Below are positions 1 through 7,601 of a stretch of DNA of 64,000 nt, one piece after another (the stretch's first letter is position 1; the number at the start of each line of letters is the position of its first letter). The stretch is from an uncultured Prevotella sp. (GTDB lineage: Bacteria; Bacteroidota; Bacteroidia; Bacteroidales; Bacteroidaceae). Both the position numbers and the translations under genes were made by a program. The stretch is taken from assembly GCA_900540375.1 (NCBI GenBank), contig UQFS01000007.1, positions 50,141 to 114,140 of the forward strand. The letters run 5' to 3'. The notes beneath the pieces are model-generated. The model worked only from the letters and a program-made list of their open reading frames with translations. It was not told where the DNA came from and made no database searches.

Positions 1-292
1 GCGCCTCAGCCTGTGGGATGGTGCGGGGGAAACCGTCGAAGATCACGCCCTCGTGCTCTTTGCCGAAGCTGTCGTAGACACTGGCCAAAATGTTGACCAT
101 CAGATCGTCGGGAATCAGCTGGCCGTTGTCGATGTATCCTTTAGCTGTCTTGCCCAGCTCTGTGCCGTTCTTGATCTCGTTGCGCAGTACGTCGCCGGTA
201 GAGATGTGTTTGAAACCATACTTAGCGATCATCTTATCACTCTGTGTGCCCTTGCCTGAACCAGGAGCACCGAAAATCACGATATTCTTCAT
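1..292 (-). CDS. adk: adenylate kinase, N-terminal part (cut by window edge)
   Basis: Adenylate kinase interconverts ATP + AMP and 2 ADP in the cytoplasm. The 97 visible residues start MKNIVIFGAPGSGKGTQ, with the P-loop GAPGSGKGT at residues 8-16, then the AMP-binding segment HISTGDVLRNEI and the GFPRT motif near residue 88. The LID domain and C-terminus lie beyond base 1. The gene follows hpt on the same strand with a 78-bp AT-rich gap and no clear promoter of its own, so the two are probably co-transcribed (hpt then adk is a common Bacteroidota order). The identification is firm; only the truncation by the window is a limitation. Confidence 0.95.
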   Translation of the reverse strand, partial: MKNIVIFGAPGSGKGTQSDKMIAKYGFKHISTGDVLRNEIKNGTELGKTAKGYIDNGQLIPDDLMVNILASVYDSFGKEHEGVIFDGFPRTIPQAEA

Positions 293-370
293 CTGATTAA
301 TGAATAATGTATAAAGTATAAATATAATGTATAAATAAAGTCCGGTATTATCCTTTGTTAAAGGGCGTAA

Positions 371-907
371 TTATTCTACAACCGTGTAGATGTCGCGTAG
401 GTTGCGTCCCTGTTGGTCATAGTCCAGTCCATAGCCCACGATGAAGTCGTTGGGGATTTCTATGGCGGGATACTCAATGTTGAGGGGTACCTGTAGTTTA
501 CCGGGCTTGACGAGAAGCGTGCAGATATGCAACGACTCCGGCTCGTAGTTCTCGAGCGTGGCGAGCATCTGCTTCATGGTGTTGCCCGTGTCGACGATAT
601 CCTCAACGATAACGACGGTGCGCCCTTTGAGATTCTGGTTGATGCCGATGAGCTCTTTCACCTTACCCACCGAGGTGGTTCCCTGATAGGAAGCCAGCTT
701 CACAAAAGAGATCTCGCATGGAATGGAGAGGTAGCGCATCAGATCAGCCGCAAAGATAAACGACCCATTGAGCACAGCGAGAAACAGCGGGTTCTTGCCC
801 GCCATGTCCTTATTGAGTTTTTCGGCAACGGCTTTTACTTTGCTTTGAATCTCTGACTCTGGTATAAATGTTCGGAATGTTTTGTCCTTTATCTTCACAA
901 TATCCAT
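371..907 (-). CDS. hpt: hypoxanthine phosphoribosyltransferase
   Basis: Purine salvage enzyme transferring the phosphoribosyl group of PRPP to hypoxanthine or guanine. At 178 aa it has the normal length for type I bacterial HPRT. The PRPP-binding signature VVIVEDIVDTGNT lies at residues 98-110, the PPi-loop region VLNGSFIF at about 45-52 and the flexible-loop pair SY at 73-74. The start at 907 is followed upstream by a -7-like TAATTTTG box (minus strand, 943-950), which fits a short leader. Upstream lies the divergent nnrDE gene; downstream on the same strand is adk, giving a small nucleotide-metabolism unit. Confidence 0.95.
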   Translation of the reverse strand: MDIVKIKDKTFRTFIPESEIQSKVKAVAEKLNKDMAGKNPLFLAVLNGSFIFAADLMRYLSIPCEISFVKLASYQGTTSVGKVKELIGINQNLKGRTVVIVEDIVDTGNTMKQMLATLENYEPESLHICTLLVKPGKLQVPLNIEYPAIEIPNDFIVGYGLDYDQQGRNLRDIYTVVE

Positions 908-1022
908 GGTGAAATGCGTTTTGAATGACCTATTTATAAATGCAAAATTACGAAAAATGCCTGAATAATGGGAAAGCTATGCCTTTTATTTAATCTATTT
1001 TGCAAAAATAAGCGATTGTCAC

Positions 1023-1054
1023 GTTGCCATTCTGCAATCTTTTTTTTATCTTTG
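1023..1054 (+). promoter_or_regulatory. Bacteroidota-type promoter of nnrDE
   Basis: GTTG at 1023-1026, a 20-bp spacer and TATCTTTG at 1047-1054 match the primary sigma consensus TTTG-N19/20-TAnnTTTG. Transcription would begin near 1061, so the ATG at 1075, not the in-frame ATG at 1024, is the start codon. Confidence 0.7.
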
Positions 1055-1074
1055 CACCATATTGTTTTTTACAT

Positions 1075-2592
1075 ATGAAGATATTTACAGCTGCTCAGAT
1101 TCATGAGCTTGACAATTATACCATTGAGCACGAGCCTGTGAAGTCTATCGACTTAATGGAGCGCGCTGCCAAGGTGCTGACCCGTGCCATCATGGATGAA
1201 TGGACCGACCGCACGCCCGTGGTGGTCTTTGCCGGTCCCGGAAACAATGGCGGTGATGCTTTGGCCGTAGCGCGTATGCTGGCCGAGAACCATTACGAGG
1301 TGAGCGTGTACCTGTTCAATATCCATGACAAATTGTCGGAAGACTGCGCCGCGAACAAGGAACGCCTCGTCTACGCCAAGAAAGTCAGTCATTTCACGGA
1401 GATCACATTAAACTTCGATCCACCCGAGCTCACGCCGGAGACGCTTGTCGTTGACGGCCTCTTCGGTTCGGGAATCAACAAGCCGCTGAGCGGGGGCTTT
1501 GCCTCGTTGGTGAAATATATCAACCAGAGTGTCGCCAAGGTGGTGAGCATTGACATGCCTTCGGGTCTGATGTGCGAGGACAACACCTATAATGTCCGGC
1601 AGAACATCATCCGTGCTGACCTGACGCTGACCCTACAACAGAAGAAGCTCAGCATGATGCTTACCGACTGCCAGCAGTATCTCGGCCGTCTGCGAGTGCT
1701 GGACATCCGGCTGAGTCCAGACTACATCCGTGACACAGAGGTCAGCTGTCGCATTCAGGAAGAGACAGACTTGATACCTTGTCTGCGCCACCGTGGTGAC
1801 TTTGTACATAAGGGTACGATGGGCCACGCGCTGATCATAGCCGGTAGCTATGGCATGTCGGGGGCTGCCATCCTCACCACACGCGCCTGCCTGCGCTCGG
1901 GAGCCGGTAAGGTGACGGTGCATACGCCGAAGCGCAACTATGGCATCATGCAGGTGGCTGTGCCGGAAGCCGTGTTGCAGATGGATCGTGAGGAAACCTA
2001 TTTCTCCGACAGCGTGGAGAGCCAGGAGTTCGATGCGCTCGCCATCGGCCCGGGACTGGGGCAGACCGAGAACTCCGCCATCGCGTTAATCGGTCAGATA
2101 CGCCGCACGCAGTGTCCCATCGTGGTGGATGCCGACGGACTGAACATGCTGGCCAACCATCAGGCATGGATGCAGCAGTTGCCGCCGGGCATCATCATGA
2201 CGCCCCATCCTAAGGAGTTTGACCGGCTGGTGGGCGTGACGAGTTCGAGCGATTACGAGCGTCTGACCAAGGCACGGCAGTTGGCCGAGCACCTCCAAGG
2301 CTATATATTGCTCAAAGGTCATTACTCTGCGCTTTGCAAGCCCGACGGACATATCGTCTTTAACTCCACAGGCAACAGTGGCATGGCAACGGCCGGTAGC
2401 GGTGACGTGTTGACGGGTATCATCGCCGGGCTCCTGGCGCGTGGCTATGACCAGGCGACGGCCTGCCAATTAGGAATGTATCTCCACGGTCTGGCCGGAG
2501 ACCTGGCTGTGAGAGACCTCGGCAAGGAGAGCCTCATCGCCAGCGACATCATCAACTATCTGCCCAAAGCCTTTCTGAGACTGGAAGACTGA
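1075..2592 (+). CDS. nnrD: bifunctional NAD(P)H-hydrate epimerase / ADP-dependent dehydratase
   Basis: Metabolite-repair enzyme that epimerises and dehydrates damaged NAD(P)HX. The 505-aa product starts MKIFTAAQIHELDNYTI. The N-terminal YjeF_N epimerase domain (about residues 1-215) has the motif GPGNNGGDALAVAR; the C-terminal ribokinase-like dehydratase domain (about 225-500) has HKGTMGHALIIAG and, near the end, TAGSGDVLTGIIAGLLARG, the nucleotide-binding signature with the catalytic Asp. The start at 1075 was chosen because an upstream in-frame ATG at 1024 lies inside the promoter. It is often called nnrDE because the two activities are fused. Monocistronic by context. Confidence 0.93.
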   Translation: MKIFTAAQIHELDNYTIEHEPVKSIDLMERAAKVLTRAIMDEWTDRTPVVVFAGPGNNGGDALAVARMLAENHYEVSVYLFNIHDKLSEDCAANKERLVYAKKVSHFTEITLNFDPPELTPETLVVDGLFGSGINKPLSGGFASLVKYINQSVAKVVSIDMPSGLMCEDNTYNVRQNIIRADLTLTLQQKKLSMMLTDCQQYLGRLRVLDIRLSPDYIRDTEVSCRIQEETDLIPCLRHRGDFVHKGTMGHALIIAGSYGMSGAAILTTRACLRSGAGKVTVHTPKRNYGIMQVAVPEAVLQMDREETYFSDSVESQEFDALAIGPGLGQTENSAIALIGQIRRTQCPIVVDADGLNMLANHQAWMQQLPPGIIMTPHPKEFDRLVGVTSSSDYERLTKARQLAEHLQGYILLKGHYSALCKPDGHIVFNSTGNSGMATAGSGDVLTGIIAGLLARGYDQATACQLGMYLHGLAGDLAVRDLGKESLIASDIINYLPKAFLRLED

Positions 2593-2595
2593 GGG

Positions 2596-2667
2596 AATGA
2601 TGAATGTTGAATGATGAGTGTTGAATGAAAACAATGTTGAATGATGAATGTTCAATGTTGAATGGAT
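2596..2667 (+). repeat. degenerate heptamer tandem repeat AATGWTG
   Basis: The gap between nnrDE and the next gene is built of 7-bp units: AATGATG, AATGTTG, AATGATG, AGTGTTG and AATGAAA at 2596-2630, then after a 2-bp interruption AATGTTG, AATGATG, AATGTTC, AATGTTG and AATGGAT at 2633-2667. The same heptamer, as its complement CATCATT, is repeated three times at 13171-13191. Confidence 0.8.
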
Positions 2668-2709
2668 TTAATTCCGAATGATCTATGAATAATAAATGAC
2701 GAAATATCA

Positions 2710-3771
2710 ATGATGAACTATAAACGAATTCTTTTGGCGGGCAGTCTGCTGTTTGGCGCGTTTGCCATGCAGAGCCATGCACAGTCGGTGGAGGGTACTG
2801 ACTATTACCTGCCGAAAACCTTGCTGCGCTTCACGGTGAAAGTGGAGAAGACGCAATACACGCCCGGACAGTTTGCGAAATATGCCATGCGCTATATCCG
2901 TCAGCATGTCTCGGAGGACGCTTCCACCACTTACCGTGTCATTGGTCTGGAGATGGATCCCGTCGCCGTACCGGATACAGCCAAGCATTTCACGCTGCAA
3001 CTCGACAAGAAGCACAGCATCACCGACGTGACGCGGGCTCCCAACGGACAGCTTCTTGCCATCAACACTGAGGCGCAGCCGCTGCGCCCTGTCGTACGTT
3101 GCTTCTCTCCGGCAGCCAAACCGAAGATGATTAACCCGGCGGACTTCATGACAGCGGACATTCTCAATGCCAGTAACACGGCAAAGATGGCGGAGTTGAC
3201 AGCGCAGGAGATCTACGACATCCGTGACAGCCGGAGCCAGTTGGCCAAAGGCGAGGCTGACTATATGCCGAAGGATGGTGAGCAGCTCAAAACGATGTTA
3301 CGAAGCCTCGACACGCAGGAGCAGAGCCTGACGACACTGTTCACCGGTACTGTCGTGAAGGACACGACGTGGACCACCGTGGACTATCTGCCTGTCAAAG
3401 AGGGCGAGGATGTGCTCTTCCGCTTTTCCAAACACATGGGACTTGTCGATGCTGACGATTATGCGGGTACACCTTATTATATAGAGGTCGCTGACGAGCA
3501 TGCTGTGACACCGGCCGCACCGGCCGCTGAGGATGAGAAGAAAAAGAAAGACGACAAGAACGACATAGGACTGCGCGTCAACCAACCCGGCAAGATGAAA
3601 ATCACCGTGGTCTGCGACCAGCAACTTGTGGGTACCTTCGAGGCTGTGGCTCCGCAGTTCGGTACCGTGGAGTCGCTGAGCGGTGAACTGTTTGGCAAGA
3701 AGCAGTCCACACGCCTAGTCCTCGATCCTCTGGGCGGAAGCGTCAAGAAGATAGAGGGCTTGGAGAAATAA
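2710..3771 (+). CDS. DUF4831 family secreted protein
   Basis: A 353-aa exported protein of unknown function belonging to the Bacteroidota family DUF4831. The N-terminus MNYKRILLAGSLLFGAFAMQ is a signal peptide with probable cleavage after SHAQ (about residue 25). Characteristic segments include LPKTLLRFTVKVEKTQYTPG, the PTEAQPLRPV-like strand and IYDIRDSRSQLAKGEAD at about residue 175. A charged linker (DEKKKKDDKND, about residue 280) precedes a final beta-rich part. Translation may begin at either of two adjacent ATG codons (2710 or 2713). It ends 44 bp before the convergent helicase gene. Function cannot be stated; periplasmic or cell-envelope location is inferred from the signal peptide. 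Confidence 0.85.
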   Translation: MMNYKRILLAGSLLFGAFAMQSHAQSVEGTDYYLPKTLLRFTVKVEKTQYTPGQFAKYAMRYIRQHVSEDASTTYRVIGLEMDPVAVPDTAKHFTLQLDKKHSITDVTRAPNGQLLAINTEAQPLRPVVRCFSPAAKPKMINPADFMTADILNASNTAKMAELTAQEIYDIRDSRSQLAKGEADYMPKDGEQLKTMLRSLDTQEQSLTTLFTGTVVKDTTWTTVDYLPVKEGEDVLFRFSKHMGLVDADDYAGTPYYIEVADEHAVTPAAPAAEDEKKKKDDKNDIGLRVNQPGKMKITVVCDQQLVGTFEAVAPQFGTVESLSGELFGKKQSTRLVLDPLGGSVKKIEGLEK

Positions 3772-3779
3772 CATGGAGC

Positions 3780-3799
3780 TTATGTTCTCTTGAACATAA
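3780..3799. terminator. hairpin between convergent genes
   Basis: TTATGTTC at 3780-3787 pairs perfectly with GAACATAA at 3792-3799 across a 4-nt loop, in the 44-bp space between two convergent stop codons. There is no strong T tract on either side, so terminator function is only likely by position. Confidence 0.4.
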
Positions 3800-3815
3800 T
3801 CATGTGTCATGCAGG

Positions 3816-6800
3816 TTACACGGCTCTGACCGTATTGGTTCTCAGATACCAGAGGTAGCCCTTGACATTGCGGTATCCTATCTCACTGAGCAGACGCATG
3901 TAGTTCTGTACCTGCCCGACGTGTTTAGCCCTTGGTGAGCCAGTCTTAAAGTCGATGACTGTCACTGTATTTCCGTCGTCGATGACACGGTCAGGCCGTT
4001 TCGGCTCCACCGTGCCCAGATCCTCGTTATAGCAGAGGATCTCGCACTCGTTCATCACCTTCAGTCCCGGACGGAACCAAGTCTTGGGTACCGGGCTCTC
4101 AATGAGCTGGTGCACCATGGCACGCAGGCTCTCACGTGTCATCGGCTTTTCATAGAGCACACCGCTGAATTCCATGTTGTTGATCGCGCGGTCGATGTCG
4201 TTGACGTCTCGGATGTTGGCGAGTAGCTCGTGAAGGATGTTACCCGTCTCGATATATGCGCGTCGTGTCTGTGCGTCCTCGTCGTCCTGTGGCATGATGA
4301 AGGCTTTGCATTCATTGCTCTCCTTGAACTCGTATTTTTTCGGATAGCTTTTGATGTTGACGCGCAGCGGCTTGTCCTCGACCAGAAACACGTTCTCCGT
4401 GTCTTTATTGTCGCTTTTCTTGGGCGTAGGACAGAATGTGCCGTAGGTGATCGTCGTCGTCTTGTCGTCCTCCTCAATGGTGCATTCCGGCCTCATGTCT
4501 TCCTCCACGTCCTGGATGATCTTGGAAGGATAGGGCGCCTTGGGATTCTTCTTGCCAAAGACATAGAGGTTGCACTTCGCGCGCGTGAAAGCCACATAGA
4601 GCAGATTGAGGTTGTCGACGAGATTCTTTAGATGTTCACGGTCGTAGTCGTCGGAGTAGATCGAGTTCTTGAGTTTCTTGCTTTGCAGTGACACGGGTAC
4701 GAGCGGCAACTCGTTGAAAGGATCCGGTTTGCCGTCGGTAGTGAACCACAGCGTGTCGTTGTTTCGCTCGATGTCCCAGTCGCAGTAAGGGATGATGACA
4801 TTGGTAAACTCCAGACCTTTACTCTTGTGGATGGTCATCAGTCTGATGCCGTTGATGTCGTCGCTGTGGATGGCTTTACCGCAGAGGTCCGTATCCCAAG
4901 CGTTGAGGACATCCTCGATACCGACAGCTTTGCTGTGCGTCAACGCCGCTACCTTGTCCAGAAAGGCACAGACATAAGCACTCTCATCGTTGAGGCGCTC
5001 CAAACCGAGGATGGCATAGAGGCGATCAAAGAGCATCATGAGGGGCTGGCCCCGCAGTTCGTCACGCCCCGTGCGCAAAGCCTCGGGCAGTAGGGTGGCG
5101 ATGTCGCTCTTGCCGACAAAGAGCCGCGTGTCGAGATTCGCGTCCTCTTTGTCATCTATCACCTCCTTTTGAATCTTATCCCCCTTGAAGTCCTGCCCCT
5201 CCTCCTTTTTGTCTCCTCCGATACGGTGATAAGCCTTGGCAAGGAAGGCGATCGTCAGCTTGTCGTCGGGATGGACGAGATAGCGCAGTGCGCCGATGAG
5301 CATTCTTACGGCAAGGGAAGCGTCGAGACGGAAGGCCTCGTCACTGACGAGGTTCACGTCGGCCGGTTTGCCGTCGACGAGAATCCTGTGTTGCATAAAA
5401 TACTCTGCGATGGCTTGGATGTGTTTGTTCTTTCTCACCAGCACGGCGATGTCCTTTGTGGCAACGCCAGCCTTGAGCAGTTCCGCGATGGTGCTCTCGA
5501 TCTGGTTCATCGTCTCTTGATCATAGTCCTCGTCGTCGAGCAGTCTGATTCTGGCCATGCCGATCAGCTCCTTGCCTTCAGGATATTTCTGCTCGACGTC
5601 TTGGTAAGCCGTTTCTATGTCCAGGGCTTGTTGGATGATGTCCTTGGGTGCATGGTGATCGTTGAGTTCTGCTACCGCCGCCTCTGTCGTCTTCTTTGCC
5701 GCCAGCTTGAAGAACATATTGTTAAAGGTGATGATCCTCGGTTGTGAGCGGAAGTTGGTGTCGAGCTTCACCTCCTTGATCTCGGGATGCTTGTCGTGGG
5801 TGAGGCTCTGCAGCAACCGCCAGTCGCCGCCTCGCCATCGGTAGATGCTCTGCTTCACGTCACCGACGATCAGCGAGCCGGGTTGATGGGCGATGCAGTC
5901 GTCGATGAGCACTTTGAAGTTATCCCATTGTACCGCACTGGTATCCTGGAACTCGTCGATCATGATATACTTCAGCGAGCCGCCGATCTTTTCATAGATA
6001 AACGGCGTGTCGCTGCCTTCGATCATGTCTTTGATGAGTTGTTGTGTGTTGCTGAGCGGGAAGTTGTTGTTGTCGGCATTGATGTCGTCGACCTGCTGTG
6101 CGATGCGTCCGAGCAGTCTGAGCTCATTGAGATTTCTGAGAGTGAGCTCCACCGAGTACTTCACCCTCTCCGCCTTCTGCCGCAGCTTTTCCGTTTGGGT
6201 GATGAGCGGAGCGATCAGCTCGTGGAAGGTCTGTCCCTTGTCAGTGTCTTTGATCGCTTTCTTGATGAGCTTGGTCCATTCCTCCGTGCCGGCCTTGTCG
6301 ATGGTAGCGTGTGCGACATCGCAGTAGTTGCCCTCGCGCAGCTTCTTGAAATAGTTGGGTACGGTGCCGCGGGGGAAGTCGCTGTCGGTGAAGCCATATT
6401 GGTCTACCAGCGTCCGGAAGCGGTCAGCCAAAGCGCTCATGTCCTTGTCGACTTGCGCTGCTTTGGCCCGAAGCTTACCGGTATAGTTCTTGAAGAACTG
6501 TGGGTTGGAAAGAATCGTCTCGAGTTGCTCGTGGTGCTCCTTATAGAAGTCGCGGTAGATGTTGGTACCGAAGTCCTTGATCTGTCCGATGATGTTCCAG
6601 TTCTTGTCCTCGTCGAGTCGCTCGTTGACAAAGTCCATCATCCAGCCGAGCAACGGGTCTTTGTCGTTGTTGATGTTCTCGATGAGTTTGTCGACAGCTT
6701 GCCGTTCCACCTCACGGTCGTTGAGTCCCACGTTGATGTTGGCTTTCAGTCCCAGCTCGCGTGCGAGGTTTCTGAGGATGCGTTGGAAGAAGCTGTCGAT

Positions 6801-7142
6801 GGTCTCCACGCGGAAATAGTGATAAGCGTTGAGGATACCGTCGAGCGCAAGTGTTGCCCGCTGCCGGATGTCATCGTCGGAGAGCTGCGGCATGCTGTGG
6901 TGGAGCTCCTTGACATAGTCGTCGCCACTGGGCAGACGGTGGGACAGGGCGAAGAGCTTGCTGAGGATACGTATCTTCATCTCTTCGGTGGCCTTGTTGG
7001 TGAAGGTCACGGCCAGTATATAGCGGAAGTTTTTCGGGTCCGCCATCAGCAGCTTGATGTATTCCAGTGCCAGTCGGTAGGTCTTGCCGCTGCCGGCGCT
7101 GGCCTTGAATACGGTCAGCCTCGTGGTATCTTTCATGGTCAT
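3816..7142 (-). CDS. UvrD/AddA-type ATP-dependent helicase-nuclease
   Basis: An 1108-aa superfamily 1 helicase with a C-terminal nuclease domain, resembling AddA/RecB, which process double-strand DNA ends for recombination. Walker A ASAGSGKT is at residues 14-21, motif Ia-like AVTFTNKATEEM at about 45-56, Walker B YIMIDEFQDTS near 394, GDVKQSIYRWRGGD near 430, motif V/VI MTIHKSKGLEF and LLYVAFTRAK further on. The last 100 residues hold a PD-(D/E)XK nuclease signature (RPDRVI, VIDFKTG, QVQNYMRLL). The promoter at 7172-7202 fits the start at 7142. The expected AddB-type partner is not adjacent. Called AddA-like rather than a confirmed AddA. Confidence 0.88.
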   Translation of the reverse strand: MTMKDTTRLTVFKASAGSGKTYRLALEYIKLLMADPKNFRYILAVTFTNKATEEMKIRILSKLFALSHRLPSGDDYVKELHHSMPQLSDDDIRQRATLALDGILNAYHYFRVETIDSFFQRILRNLARELGLKANINVGLNDREVERQAVDKLIENINNDKDPLLGWMMDFVNERLDEDKNWNIIGQIKDFGTNIYRDFYKEHHEQLETILSNPQFFKNYTGKLRAKAAQVDKDMSALADRFRTLVDQYGFTDSDFPRGTVPNYFKKLREGNYCDVAHATIDKAGTEEWTKLIKKAIKDTDKGQTFHELIAPLITQTEKLRQKAERVKYSVELTLRNLNELRLLGRIAQQVDDINADNNNFPLSNTQQLIKDMIEGSDTPFIYEKIGGSLKYIMIDEFQDTSAVQWDNFKVLIDDCIAHQPGSLIVGDVKQSIYRWRGGDWRLLQSLTHDKHPEIKEVKLDTNFRSQPRIITFNNMFFKLAAKKTTEAAVAELNDHHAPKDIIQQALDIETAYQDVEQKYPEGKELIGMARIRLLDDEDYDQETMNQIESTIAELLKAGVATKDIAVLVRKNKHIQAIAEYFMQHRILVDGKPADVNLVSDEAFRLDASLAVRMLIGALRYLVHPDDKLTIAFLAKAYHRIGGDKKEEGQDFKGDKIQKEVIDDKEDANLDTRLFVGKSDIATLLPEALRTGRDELRGQPLMMLFDRLYAILGLERLNDESAYVCAFLDKVAALTHSKAVGIEDVLNAWDTDLCGKAIHSDDINGIRLMTIHKSKGLEFTNVIIPYCDWDIERNNDTLWFTTDGKPDPFNELPLVPVSLQSKKLKNSIYSDDYDREHLKNLVDNLNLLYVAFTRAKCNLYVFGKKNPKAPYPSKIIQDVEEDMRPECTIEEDDKTTTITYGTFCPTPKKSDNKDTENVFLVEDKPLRVNIKSYPKKYEFKESNECKAFIMPQDDEDAQTRRAYIETGNILHELLANIRDVNDIDRAINNMEFSGVLYEKPMTRESLRAMVHQLIESPVPKTWFRPGLKVMNECEILCYNEDLGTVEPKRPDRVIDDGNTVTVIDFKTGSPRAKHVGQVQNYMRLLSEIGYRNVKGYLWYLRTNTVRAV

Positions 7143-7171
7143 GCTTTATTCTTGTTTACGCTATTACTTTG

Positions 7172-7202
7172 CAAAAATAGAGATTAATCATGAGAATACA
7201 AA
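7172..7202 (-). promoter_or_regulatory. promoter of the AddA-like gene
   Basis: On the minus strand TTTG (7199-7202), a 19-bp spacer and TATTTTTG (7172-7179) match the Bacteroidota consensus; the start codon at 7142 lies about 20-25 nt beyond the predicted transcription start. Confidence 0.65.
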
Positions 7203-7386
7203 GCGTGCGCTGCTTTTTTTCACGTGGATGAACGTATTGGGCTCACACGGAGTTATTATGTCTCACAGATTTACACAGATCTCCATGAATGCAAAACGCT
7301 TGGCAGAATTCGAAGAACTGTTATGTAAACCGATTTGAGCAATAAGAAAACGATAAAAACGCTTTCGGAAAGATGGTCAAACGGTC

Positions 7387-7404
7387 GTCAGCCAATTGGC
7401 TGAC
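7387..7404. repeat. perfect 18-bp palindrome
   Basis: GTCAGCCAATTGGCTGAC reads identically on both strands. It sits in the 459-bp gene-free interval between the helicase promoter and the ppdK terminator and directly abuts the ACAAWTGTTTGACY repeats. Could be a protein-binding dyad or a small hairpin; no evidence of function. Confidence 0.85.
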
Positions 7405-7461
7405 AATTGTTGACCAAATATCTAACAAATGTTTGACTATATGTACGACAATTGTTTGACC
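7403..7461. repeat. three ACAAWTGTTTGACY repeats, 22-23 bp period
   Basis: ACAATTGTTGACC (7403-7415), ACAAATGTTTGACT (7425-7438) and ACAATTGTTTGACC (7448-7461) are spaced 22 and 23 bp, about two helical turns, so they face the same side of the DNA. A further GTCAAAC lies just upstream near 7376. The rest of this interval (7203-7386) shows no gene. Confidence 0.75.
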
Positions 7462-7537
7462 ATCAACAAACAGCCGTAATTCTGCAAACAAAACGGGAAA
7501 ATCTCATAAACCAAACGGGAAAAGGACATAAACGAAA

Positions 7538-7573
7538 CAAGGCAAATGCCTGGATAACCAAGCATTTGCCTTG
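7538..7573 (-). terminator. intrinsic terminator of ppdK
   Basis: A perfect 12-bp stem (7538-7549 with 7562-7573, arm CAAGGCAAATGC) with a 12-nt loop, followed on the minus strand by TTTCGTTT, 29 bp past the ppdK stop codon. Confidence 0.8.
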
Positions 7574-7601
7574 TATAAGGGAAAACAGAATGTATTCGGG
7601 C

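Noticed and set aside
5787..7187. 466-codon plus-strand frame opposite the AddA-like gene
   Set aside because: Antisense shadow; composition is that of a reverse-complement reading.
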